NCBI GenBank assembly: GCA_964019135.1
Contig: OZ025263.1
Span: forward strand, 25,419,639 to 25,483,638
Length of the DNA: 64,000 nt
Reading direction: 5' to 3'
Origin: Arenicola marina
Lineage: Eukaryota > Annelida > Polychaeta > Arenicolidae
A model generated the notes under the pieces. It worked only from the letters and a program-made list of their open reading frames with translations, was not told the DNA's origin and searched no databases. This document shows positions 54,401 to 60,271 of this stretch, one piece after another. Position 1 is the first letter of the stretch; every line of letters starts with the position of its first letter. Both the position numbers and the translations under genes were made by a program.

Positions 54401-56912
54401 CGCCTGAGTACAGTTACACATACAGCACTACAGCAGCCGCTGGTAAGACACGCCTGAGTACAGTTACACATACAGCACTACAGCAGCCACTGGTAAGACA
54501 CGCCTGAGTACAGTTACACATACAGCACTACAGCAGCCGCTGGTAAGACACGCCTGAGTACAGTTACACATACAGCACTACAGCAGCCGCTGGTAAGACA
54601 CGCCTGAGTACAGTTACACATACAGCACTACAGCAGCCACTGGTAAGACACGCCTGAGTACAGTTACACATACAGCACTACAGCAGCCGCTGGTAAGACA
54701 CGCCTGAGTACAGTTACACATACAGCACTACAGCAGCCGCTGGTAAGACACGCCTGAGTACAGTTACACATACAGCACTACAGCAGCCGCTGGTAAGACA
54801 CGCCTGAGTACAGTTACACATACAGCACTACAGCAGCCACTGGTAAGACACGCCTGAGTACAGTTACACATACAGCACTACAGCAGCCGCTGGTAAGACA
54901 CGCCTGAGTACAGTTACACATACAGCACTACAGCAGCCACTGGTAAGACACGCCTGAGTACAGTTACACATACAGCACTACAGCAGCCGCTGGTAAGACA
55001 CGCCTGAGTACAGTTACACATACAGCACTACAGCAGCCACTGGTAAGACACGCCTGAGTACAGTTACACATACAGCACTACAGCAGCCGCTGGTAAGACA
55101 CGCCTGAGTACAGTTACACATACAGCACTACAGCAGCCACTGGTAAGACACGCCTGAGTACAGTTACACATACAGCACTACAGCAGCCGCTGGTAAGACA
55201 CGCCTGAGTACAGTTACACATACAGCACTACAGCAGCCACTGGTAAGACACGCCTGAGTACAGTTACACATACAGCACTACAGCAGCCGCTGGTAAGACA
55301 CGCCTGAGTACAGTTACACATACAGCACTACAGCAGCCACTGGTAAGACACGCCTGAGTACAGTTACACATACAGCACTACAGCAGCCGCTGGTAAGACA
55401 CGCCTGAGTACAGTTACACATACAGCACTACAGCAGCCACTGGTAAGACACGCCTGAGTACAGTTACACATACAGCACTACAGCAGCCGCTGGTAAGACA
55501 CGCCTGAGTACAGTTACACATACAGCACTACAGCAGCCACTGGTAAGACACGCCTGAGTACAGTTACACATACAGCACTACAGCAGCCGCTGGTAAGACA
55601 CGCCTGAGTACAGTTACACATACAGCACTACAGCAGCCACTGGTAAGACACGCCTGAGTACAGTTACACATACAGCACTACAGCAGCCACTGGTAAGACA
55701 CGCCTGAGTACAGTTACACATACAGCACTACAGCAGCCGCTGGTAAGACAGGCCTGAGTACAGTTACACATACAGCACTACAGCAGCCGCTGGTAAGACA
55801 CGCCTGAGTACAGTTACACATACAGCACTACAGCAGCCGCTGGTAAGACACGCCTGAGTACAGTTACACATACAGCACTACAGCAGCCACTGGTAAGACA
55901 GGCCTGAGTACAGTTACACATACAGCACTACATCAGCCACTGGTAAGACATGCCTGAGTACAGTTACACATACAGCACTACAGCAGCCGCTGGTAAGACA
56001 CGCCTGAGTACAGTTACACATGCAGCATTACAGCAGCCGCTGGTAAGACACGCCTGACTACAGTTACACATACAGCAAAATTGTTCCCGTCAAATCTTAA
56101 AGAGGCTTGAAATGACAATGATGTATTGAGTATATATATATATCTTAGTTTATGAGAACATTAATTATATGGCGTCCAATAAATACTATGCTATTCAGCC
56201 ACTTGTTTGGCCCAACTGTGGGAAATTTTGGCTGTCTTGTGTATAATGTCGTTAATATTCGGACATTTGTGTCGTTTTTCGGTGTTGTTTTTAAAGTGTT
56301 AACATTAGAGTTATTATCTACAAAGTCTGACAATATGTACATGGCTTTACCTTACCATGGGTCTTGCTAAATGGGCCTGGGACACATCCTGACCCGACCT
56401 CACATTCCTTGTTGTGAAGATCAACATTTACGTACATATCCCACCCTTGACCGCCCGCCGATACCATATGACGCATGTCTGGCACACTCGACTTGTGACG
56501 GGAATGCTGACGTCTCTCCCTGCGGCACATGTGCTTCGGAGACCCGCTGGACCTAATCGACCAACAGATGACCCAACATTCAATTGTTGTTGGTTTTTCT
56601 TACGATGCAGGAAATTCCGTACGAACTACAACCTTTCTTGGCCACCGACATTGCGATGGCAGGCGCATACAAGAAACTGAAGACCAGCATTGAATATTCT
56701 CAGGTTAGTCTATCCCATTGATGAAATTTTGCACTTATGGAGACTAATTTAGCGTTCATGTTTCTCGTAACTGTAGAAAATATTTCAAATCCATTACGCC
56801 AAAATATGATCAATCAATTTGATACACACGTTAACATTTTGTCTTTCAGAAACTGATCAGCACCTGGGGAAAAGAATACACAAAGCGTCTTCGTGCTGTC
56901 AGTTCGCTTTAA
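30432..56912 (+). CDS. DUF4587-type proline-rich protein with unknown C-terminal half (17 exons chained, 5' end missing)
   Basis: Seventeen exons with GT-AG borders join without a phase conflict into 1701 bases: 566 residues and a TAA at 56910-56912. Residues about 20-60 are charged and helix-forming (RLQQAKLRRQELMHKIQREQ), residues 60-145 are proline-rich, and residues 147-168 hold the methionine-rich core MVEMMMMQNAQMHQMVMQQ. That core matches the DUF4587 family as I remember it from vertebrate C21orf58 and PRR29. Residues 175-284 are again proline-rich. Residues 285-566 form a folded-looking, mostly helical region that I do not recognise, with a hydrophobic stretch near 452-472 (AYVLITGLFLGRGLITTLLL) that is weak for a membrane helix. 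Function is unknown. The start codon and first exon(s) were not found. Many introns carry minisatellites at their splice sites. The family call for the N-terminal half is fairly sure; orthology is not. Confidence 0.85.
31050..31204. mobile_element. hAT-like MITE, copy b
   Basis: It starts CAGGGGCGGATCTAG and ends CTAGATCCGCCCCT, with internal GAAAACGTGCGACCGGGGGG and TCGGAGAACCCAACTTTAAC shared with the 57-kb copy. GACTTG flanks it on both sides (31044-31049 and 31205-31210). It lies in an intron of the DUF4587 gene if the 30.4-kb exon is real. Confidence 0.75.
31520..31815 (+). repeat. About 32-bp minisatellite upstream of exon 32034
   Basis: The first part repeats AGAGTACATATGAAAGGAAG; the second repeats AAAAGGGGGTATTTTGGAGT plus AAGTATGTGTG about six times. 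The minus-strand open frames (TPKYPFFTHTYSK repeats) are by-products. A (TAA)n microsatellite follows at 31924-31945. Confidence 0.8.
32034..32104 (+). CDS. DUF4587 gene, coiled-coil exon
   Basis: The acceptor TTTCTCTTACAG and donor GTGAGA bound 71 bases (2 + 69). The translation is (D)FTENNIRLQQAKLRRQEL then MHKIQ, a charged helix likely to be coiled coil. It ends in phase 0 and joins the exon at 33111. Confidence 0.8.
33111..33231 (+). CDS. DUF4587 gene exon, REQQLSDDLRRSRSF
   Basis: I chose the acceptor TCCGTAG over a second AG nine bases later because it extends the helix (REQQ). The alternative would remove three residues without changing the frame. The donor GTGAGA at 33232 is strong. 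The exon reads REQQLSDDLRRSRSFTERHH and ends PQFG plus one base. Its frame continues open through the downstream intronic 24-bp array to a TAG at 33579-33581. Confidence 0.8.
33263..33574 (+). repeat. 24-bp intronic minisatellite in the exon's reading frame
   Basis: Thirteen copies of CAGAACCAGCTCCCTAATCT plus ATCA begin about 31 bases after the donor of the exon ending at 33231. The unit is eight codons long and, in the exon's frame, reads NQLPNLSQ repeats. A variant pair (CCGGCTCCCTATTCTACCAC) occurs twice, suggesting block duplication. Confidence 0.9.
33578..34077 (+). repeat. 40-bp minisatellite, about 12 copies, interrupted by a SINE
   Basis: Units of GAATGAATCACCTTCCAGGA plus AGGTAACCGTTCTCTCAGTA directly follow the 24-bp array. 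The array stops inside a unit at 34077, and repeat-like sequence (TCCTGGAAGGTGACCTTCCA, GAGTGAATCACCTTACATGA) resumes after the SINE at about 34315-34362. Confidence 0.9.
34077..34318 (+). mobile_element. tRNA-derived SINE inserted in the 40-bp array
   Basis: This is the same family as 29565-29781. It lacks the first bases and begins GAGGCTCAGTGGGCTAGAGC, followed by GCCTTGAGTGCTCTGGCCAC and ending with the conserved CATTGACGGGATATGACCAC. It splits the minisatellite, so it inserted after the array had formed. Confidence 0.8.
34363..36060. other. Intronic, no exon recognised
   Basis: The sequence is C-rich with poly-C runs near 35041, 35832 and 35990. Overlapping open frames at 34715-35195 (both strands, proline/glycine-rich) reflect base composition. 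A three-fold TAAATGTCCGCTCT motif lies at 35870-35960. Confidence 0.35.
36067..36197. repeat. Tandem duplication of about 61-69 bp
   Basis: AACACCTGTCATAGCCAT through CTACCAACCTTTCCGTA (36067-36127) is repeated at 36129-36197 with a few substitutions and a small insertion (TGTATCAC). It is intronic. Confidence 0.8.
36198..40535. other. Intronic, no exon recognised
   Basis: This is the bulk of the 8.1-kb intron between exons 33231 and 41359, with a poly-C run near 39001. Small open frames (60-107 codons) on both strands show no motif. Confidence 0.35.
40540..40885. repeat. Cluster of AACGTT palindromes
   Basis: About ten AACGTT hexamers occur in 345 bp, several as CTTGAACGTTAAGGAAGGTT units about 20 bp apart (40680-40770). 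The rest are scattered inside unrelated sequence. It is partly a tandem array; a decayed palindromic element is an alternative. Confidence 0.55.
41105..41288 (+). repeat. 15-bp AT-rich minisatellite near an acceptor
   Basis: About twelve copies of AATTCTAATTTTACA and variants end some 70 bases before the exon at 41359. The unit is five codons long and gives an open SNFTN repeat frame without meaning. It may supply pyrimidine-rich sequence upstream of the acceptor. Confidence 0.9.
41359..41544 (+). CDS. DUF4587 gene, proline-rich exon
   Basis: The acceptor TTTTGTAG and donor GTAGGG bound 186 bases (2 + 183 + 1). It reads DSNAKHVVEHQFRPMRLDPL, then methionine/proline-rich sequence (PRLPPSMPQMMQPPQPF, VPPAPVAPIMGQPPNTKA). 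It immediately precedes the DUF4587 core exon. Confidence 0.9.
42125..42766 (+). repeat. 44-bp minisatellite carrying branch point and pyrimidine tract, 14 copies
   Basis: TGCACTGA occurs at 42169, 42212, 42258, 42302, 42346, 42390, 42434, 42478, 42522, 42566, 42610, 42654, 42697 and 42741, almost always 44 bp apart. Each unit reads CTGCACTGACCTGTCCCCAC followed by CCCCTCATCCCCCTGCTCCC and GGGC. The last unit runs straight into CCTTGCAG, the acceptor of the next exon. Twelve copies keep the branch-point consensus CACTGAC; two have CACTGAA. Confidence 0.95.
42743..42768 (+). promoter_or_regulatory. Branch point, pyrimidine tract and acceptor supplied by the last repeat unit
   Basis: CACTGAC (42743-42749) fits the YNYTRAY branch-point consensus, with its A 20 bases before the AG at 42767-42768. 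A C-rich tract lies between. This is an ideal 3' splice-site layout, and every element except the TTGCAG end belongs to the 44-bp unit. Confidence 0.6.
42769..42929 (+). CDS. DUF4587 gene, core-motif exon
   Basis: The exon of 161 bases runs from the TTGCAG acceptor to a GTGAGT donor at 42930. It reads (E)MVEMMMMQNAQMHQMVMQQ, then LMMSAIPKPPPQPQQPESGH and VSRGISLDIEDIVG. The pattern of Met/Gln/Asn-rich helix followed by proline is the DUF4587 signature as I recall it. It begins in the split Glu codon and ends in phase 0. Confidence 0.92.
43255..43375 (+). repeat. TACCCTAGCTC short tandem repeat
   Basis: CTACCCTAGCTCTACCCTAG and variants occur about nine times in 120 bp within the intron after the core exon, becoming diverged to the right. 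Confidence 0.7.
43534..43634 (+). CDS. DUF4587 gene, histidine/proline-rich exon
   Basis: The exon follows AATAAAG (weak pyrimidine tract) and ends at a GTGAGT donor. Its 101 bases read LRSEKKRPPSVHHHHYERPP then QQSQPYFTLPPIQ plus two bases. I chose this acceptor because the AG six bases later leads to a stop in the required phase. Confidence 0.8.
43986..44056 (+). CDS. DUF4587 gene, tyrosine/proline-rich exon
   Basis: The acceptor TTTCTGACAG and donor GTAAGT bound 71 bases. It completes Gln and then reads MPPYPYHSPRYYPSELEPLK and QPR plus one base. The ATG here is internal. Confidence 0.85.
44393..44599. mobile_element. hAT-like MITE, copy c
   Basis: It starts CAGGGGCGGATCCGGGAATT and ends CTGGATCCGCCCA. 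The interior has CAACTTGCGACCGGGGG and G- and C-tracts. An exact 9-bp direct repeat TGCAATAGG flanks it (44384-44392 and 44600-44608). It sits in the 5.3-kb intron of the DUF4587 gene. Confidence 0.8.
44610..48152. other. Intronic, no exon recognised
   Basis: This is AT-rich unique sequence within the intron 44057-49328. Small open frames without splice-site support were set aside. One poly-C run lies near 47785. Confidence 0.4.
48164..48421 (-). mobile_element. tRNA-derived SINE, minus strand
   Basis: Read on the minus strand it begins GGGGCCGGCGCGACATCTCA, with box A-like CTCAGTGGACTAAAGCGCTC and box B-like GGCTCGAGCCC. It ends in the conserved CATTGACGCGATATGACCAA block and an (AACC)n tail. 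TGGTTGATAGG at 48153-48163 and TGGTTAATAGG at 48422-48432 form an 11-bp target duplication with one mismatch. It is the clearest promoter-bearing copy of the three. Confidence 0.85.
49329..49358 (+). CDS. DUF4587 gene, 30-base microexon
   Basis: The acceptor TTCTTGTTTCAG and donor GTAAAG bound only 30 bases, which read (A)RRKPKPKTP plus one base. The basic, proline-rich stretch continues the linker. The phases match both neighbours (2 + 27 + 1). Removing it would preserve the frame because 30 is a multiple of three. Confidence 0.75.
49682..49735 (+). CDS. DUF4587 gene, short linker exon
   Basis: The acceptor TCTTCACAG and donor GTGAGT bound 54 bases, which read (A)PLPPPKIHYGDLPFPGP plus one base. 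An alternative donor two bases earlier (GTGTGA) would break the frame of the next exon. The length is again a multiple of three. Confidence 0.75.
50208..50281 (+). CDS. DUF4587 gene, first exon of the C-terminal region
   Basis: The acceptor CACCCCAG and donor GTAAAA bound 74 bases. It reads (W)GLRKFRHAAYAVFFSKALP and KILRK, a basic amphipathic helix. It ends in phase 0. Confidence 0.85.
50576..50923. mobile_element. TA-flanked MITE (Tc1/mariner type)
   Basis: Its terminal inverted repeats of about 40 bp begin GGGTCTGTAAGTGACATCAC and include a CGCTCACCTC inner end. The right arm is complementary with three or four mismatches. The dinucleotide TA stands on both sides (50574-50575 and 50924-50925), as expected for Tc1/mariner insertion. 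There is no transposase frame. The element accounts for about 40 percent of the intron 50282-51127. Confidence 0.85.
51128..51235 (+). CDS. DUF4587 gene, helical exon of C-terminal region
   Basis: The acceptor TGCTTTCAG and donor GTGAGT bound 36 codons: RKLGEGTYDRSLPRENILFA then IRLKEAVAAIHNIYLR. A minisatellite begins right at the donor. The exon's frame stays open through the array up to 51763. Confidence 0.9.
51236..51930 (+). repeat. 15-bp GGGGTCACACCCCCA minisatellite starting at a donor
   Basis: Roughly forty copies of GGGGTCACACCCCCA (15-16 bp, degenerating to the right) begin with the donor itself, whose GTGAGTCACACACTCCAGGG looks like the first unit. GGGGT and ACCCC within each unit can pair into small hairpins. 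In the exon's frame the array reads GVTPPGVTPP and RGHTPRGHTP. Confidence 0.9.
52220..52384 (+). CDS. DUF4587 gene, 55-codon exon
   Basis: The acceptor GTGCTGCAG and donor GTAAAG bound 165 bases: PGNKIGQILRQFTGDGSADL, then TLATQQGGAGSDQKSASENL and SYIMENIVYEMTDIM. The last 51 bases and the donor are duplicated downstream. Confidence 0.9.
52334..52561 (+). repeat. 114-bp tandem duplication of an exon end plus donor
   Basis: Bases 52334-52447 (the last 51 bases of the exon, the donor GTAAAG and the start of the intron) are repeated at 52448-52561 with about ten differences. The second copy would encode NLSYIMENIDFEMTDIM followed by the same GTAAAG at 52499. Reading through from the first copy meets TAA at about 52439, so only the first donor preserves the protein. 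Confidence 0.9.
53124..53225 (+). CDS. DUF4587 gene, 34-codon exon
   Basis: The acceptor TTCTCCACAG and donor GTAAGT bound 102 bases: PPEGVLGTHRKAVVFDMLQD then AKQYPKGYLWQLEY. It is phase 0 on both sides. Confidence 0.9.
53502..53606 (+). CDS. DUF4587 gene, 35-codon exon
   Basis: The acceptor TTTGTTTGCAG and donor GTAGGC bound 105 bases: DLVPMDSTGRTANIGEYGAY then VLITGLFLGRGLITT. This holds most of the one hydrophobic stretch in the protein. It is phase 0 on both sides. Confidence 0.9.
54055..54192 (+). CDS. DUF4587 gene, exon whose donor seeded the 50-bp array
   Basis: The acceptor TATTCTGTAG and donor GTAAGA bound 46 codons: LLLKPVEYGLTESQPGYRGQ then QNLKVIASMFTYLLRKVYVT and SKQQPL. The last 12 bases (CAGCAGCCACTG) and the donor recur in each of the following 37 repeat units. 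Confidence 0.9.
54181..56077 (+). repeat. 50-bp minisatellite carrying the exon end and 5' splice site, 38 copies
   Basis: The unit is CAGCAGCCACTGGTAAGACA then CGCCTGAGTACAGTTACACA and TACAGCACTA. It starts at 54181, inside the exon, and repeats every 50 bases up to the unit at 56031. Every copy keeps GTAAGA. The third proline base alternates (CCA or CCG, both Pro): copies 14 to 30 alternate strictly, giving a 100-bp higher-order period. Copies 4 and 36 share CATCAG. It fills most of the 2.4-kb intron. The layout matches the amphioxus 'mirage' minisatellites as I remember them. Confidence 0.97.
56611..56703 (+). CDS. DUF4587 gene, penultimate exon
   Basis: The acceptor TTACGATGCAG and donor GTTAGT bound 31 codons: EIPYELQPFLATDIAMAGAY then KKLKTSIEYSQ. 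It is phase 0 on both sides. Confidence 0.9.
56850..56912 (+). CDS. DUF4587 gene, terminal exon
   Basis: After the acceptor TTTGTCTTTCAG it reads KLISTWGKEYTKRLRAVSSL and stops at TAA. I found no AATAAA within the following 300 bases, so the 3' end of the transcript is not placed. Confidence 0.88.
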   Translation, partial: KLISTWGKEYTKRLRAVSSL

Positions 56913-57202
56913 AGCTGATTGCAAATTGACGCAAAGATATTAACAATGCCTGCATCAACCGCCCGATTGTGCCAAATTCACTTCACCGGATCGTTATTTT
57001 TTCACTATTACACTGTTTTAAATTCATTTAATTCATCGGCATGTACGTAAGAAGAGCAACATACAAAGACCCTCATTAGTTTGTAGATGAACTTGATCCC
57101 GATGCATCTAATGGTGTAAAGAAAATTATAAATAATAATAGCATGGAGCCCATAATATAGATACGTGTATTCATATTTCCTTAGTTTTACAAATATTTTT
57201 TA
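56913..57202. other. Probable 3' untranslated and intergenic sequence
   Basis: This is AT-rich sequence after the stop codon with near-matches to a polyadenylation signal (ATAAATAATAAT at about 57129) but no canonical one. Confidence 0.3.
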
Positions 57203-57796
57203 CACCAGATTTTACATTTCAACCTACTAATATAGAAAGAAAGGTCAGTAACATATGTAAAACAAATGTTGTGCGTGGATGTGTTAAAGATTGTGTCGAC
57301 AGTAACATTAATACAGGGGCCAATGGCAGGGGCGGATCTAGGAATTTGCAAAGTGGGGGGGGGGTGCTCCCTGAAAACTTGCGACCGGGGGGGGCTCGGA
57401 GAACCCGATTTTTACAGTGTATGCTCAAGTTCCCAAGGGGGGGGCGCGTCTAGCCCCCCACCTAGATCCGCTCCTGATAAGAGATGAAGAATGGTCTATC
57501 TATACAGTGTTATAATATATAAACGCATCTTTAAATGTGATGGAATCAATTTCATAATGCTAACTACCATGTATTCCTATTTTTTTCACTTTGATCATTC
57601 ACCAGATAATATTTCCATCTACTTATAAAAGAAGGTCTGCCAAGTACCATATATGTAACACAAATGTTGTCCGTGGATGTGTTGTTGAAGATTGTGTAGA
57701 GAGTAACATTAATTCAGGGGCCAGATGCAGAATAGTCTAGACAGTGTTATAATATTTAAAGCATCGATGAATTCGATGGCATCAACTTCATAATGC
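57203..57796 (+). repeat. Tandem duplication, one copy split by a MITE
   Basis: Copy 1 (57203-57560) and copy 2 (57601-57796) share ACAAATGTTGT, GTGGATGTGTT, AGATTGTGT, AGTAACATTAAT, CAGGGGCCA, ACAGTGTTATAATAT and CTTCATAATGC or TTTCATAATGC in the same order. Copy 1 is longer because the hAT-like element at 57327-57476 interrupts it. Copy 2 preserves the empty site (GGGGCCAGATGCAGAATAGT). Confidence 0.8.
57327..57476 (+). mobile_element. hAT-like MITE, copy d
   Basis: It starts CAGGGGCGGATCTAGGAATT and ends CCTAGATCCGCTCCTG. The interior GAAAACTTGCGACCGGGGGG and CTCGGAGAACCCGATTTTTA is shared with copy b. The flanks are diverged, so no exact target duplication is left, but the neighbouring duplicate shows the uninterrupted sequence. 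Confidence 0.8.
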
Positions 57797-57992
57797 GTCG
57801 GCGTAATGTTATCAGCTATCTAAGACCTACAGGTGTGTGCAAATTATGTCGTAAATAATTAAATATTGCTAGCCAACTACTATGAATGTGGAGTTACTTT
57901 GCATTAAAATATGGGCCTCAACCATGGCTCGTAAGTTCGAATTGCCGGGCCGAATACATTAGCAAGGAATTGTTACGATCTTACGAACCCAT

Positions 57993-58227
57993 GGACCGTA
58001 TTCATAAACCACAAATGTAGCTTACGCATGAAAAGTGCATTTTCGTCTTCGCCTCACCAGCTCGTTGTGGTGGTGCTCAGGATCAAGGAATCATATTCAT
58101 TATAATCTTAGCACTTCCTTGAATTAGAAAATCTACTTCTTGGGTCACTATTTTTCTAGTTAGAACCCAAGAATCGCTCGACAAATGTATGCTGGCTTAG
58201 CCTAAGTGCGGTTTATGAATACGGGCC
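57993..58227. mobile_element. MITE with GGCCCGTATTCATAAACC ends
   Basis: The left end GGACCGTATTCATAAACCAC is complementary to GTTTATGAATACGGGCC at the right end with one mismatch. Inner TAGCTTACGCATG and GGCTTAGCCTAAGTGC parts also pair partly. The element is 235 bp and non-coding, and it lies between the two genes. Confidence 0.65.
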
Positions 58228-60169
58228 ATGATCTACACGCCATCATTGTCTGGTCATGTGGAACAAAGATTGTGGAATAATTTTCCAGGGATATACATTA
58301 TCTCCCGACCGATTAATCATTGAACAACAGTGACCCTACGGTGTACCTTCATGAATTGTGTGTTCCCTGATTCGATCATACAGAGTAAATAAATATTCAA
58401 TTACCTGTTATTAAATTGAATGTGAAATTATTCACTGTGTTCACGATGTGTAATTGTAAAGGTCAGTTTTCTGGGCCGGATAATTATTTTTTTTAAATTG
58501 ATATTTACCCATAGAATGTGAATATTGGAATATTGAAGCAATCTTGATCGTTGTATAAAACACATGGCTAATATAATTGGTAAGTGTGCCACTTTTTAAT
58601 CCTGAAATATATCTGACAAGCGTCGGGATCCATTCTAAATGATCAAAGCGGTCATTTTCGTAGATGCAGGTTTCGCATTATTTATTGATCATGCTACATC
58701 GATTAACGCAACGAAAAACCTGGCCACGATGGCCTCGGTCTAAACTAGTGATGTTTAGACGGATCATATGGGATAATAGAACCAATCTCTGACAGTGATT
58801 CCGCGGTCACATTGACGGGTATTCTATTTTAATGGCACAAAATATATTGGGATTCATCTATTTTGAAAGTCTGTCCCCAGGAGCTGGACTTCAATTAAAT
58901 CTTGAATTGCACGTCATGCACATCATCTGGCTTGTACAAAAATATTTTTTTAATCTGAAATATTAGAATGCAGACAAAAACTTTTCTTCGTTGATCTACA
59001 ATACGGTAACAAACGCACTCATCAAGCCGTCCGTGCACGATGAACCAGTGATCCTGGTGACACACACACACGTTGTGAAGCGACTCAATTGCTTCCCGCA
59101 ATACAACAGAACATTTTTTGCTTAGTGAGTGGGGGGGGGGGGGGGGGGGTGATACCTTTTCCGATCTCCGCGATTGGCATCCAGGGATTTCTGGAGATTC
59201 GCGATTATGGACGTTGGCAATTTTGGGGGATCGTTATCCGTACAATTCTTGATTCAATGCGATCCGTTATAGCAGTCTTCCTCGACATTCGCGACATCAC
59301 CATATAAAGATTGTTTTTGTCGCCCAGCTTTAAAATGTCCTTATCTTGGAGATTCGATATCGCTCTCTCTAATTCTTGGGGATGCGCGATTCAGAGGGGG
59401 TATGCCCCACCCCCCTTTGTGCAGGGATAATTCATGATCTACTCCGATAATTAATTTTCATTACCTGAAGCTATAATTAATAGCCTCATGCTCAACATCC
59501 CTATATTGGTGCAACGGTTCAGACAGTCACCTAGCTAGGTATCCAGTTAAAAATACTTTCTGTCAGATGTAACATTTTGAAGCAAATTTATGTTTTACAG
59601 TTTTAGCTGTGAAATGTAAATACTAATCTTATTTAAATAATTAAATATTAAATAATTAAATATTAAATAATATAATTTCGGTTTACTATGCAAAACATTG
59701 TTTTGATTGGGGGACAAAATAGGCCCCTATATGTATAAAATAGTTAATTATAATGCGCTCCTTATGAAGCTCACCGTACCTATTTTGGCTCCATCCGTTC
59801 AGTTAAGCAGGGATGCACAGCTCACGTAATTAAACTGTAGTTGTCCGTTTTAAGAAGAATCGTTTTTATGAATGTAGATATAATTCATTACAACCGATAA
59901 TTGATGAATAAACACTTCCAGTGCTGGCAGTAGGCTATTCCCGTTAGTGCCAGTTTTACCAGGCGTCCACTCTAACCTCACTCCCTGCCTGTTGTTCTCC
60001 GCAATAACGACACAAGTTTGGGGCTAACAGTAGGCCTACATTCTAGCGTGATTTTGGTGGGTCTGGTATAGATTACGGTAGGATATGCTACGGTACCAGA
60101 GTACCAGCAAATGTAACTGCGGTTTAGATTAGACAGCCAAAATCATTCTGTTCACTCTACGAAATAAAT
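58228..60169. other. Intergenic sequence upstream of NIFK
   Basis: The stretch is AT-rich with a poly-G run near 59132 and an ATTAAATA repeat (59625-59675). The NIFK promoter must lie in its last part, but no TATA box is evident. Confidence 0.4.
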
Positions 60170-60178
60170 ATGGCGGAC
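60165..60178 (+). promoter_or_regulatory. YY1-like motif over the NIFK start codon
   Basis: AATATGGCGGACG around the ATG resembles the YY1 consensus (AANATGGCGGC), which in many animal housekeeping genes overlaps the start codon. The ATG also has A at -3 and G at +4, a good initiation context. This is an inference from the motif alone. Confidence 0.3.
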
Positions 60179-60271
60179 GTTGTGAAAGAAGAAACCTTAC
60201 CTGAAAATTTAGCACTGACATCCGACCAGCAGGTGGACTTTAATCAGAAAGTTAAAACTCTACGATCACAG
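60170..60271 (+). CDS. NIFK: NIFK exon 1
   Basis: It encodes 34 codons from ATG to the donor GTTAGT, an acidic leader ending [15 protein letters not shown]. No in-frame upstream ATG is needed, and the initiation context is good. Confidence 0.85.

Noticed and set aside
54181..56077. Possible CRISPR array or repetitive coding exon (50-bp units)
   Set aside because: There are no spacers, and each unit has an in-frame TGA shortly after the donor, so it cannot be a continuous exon.
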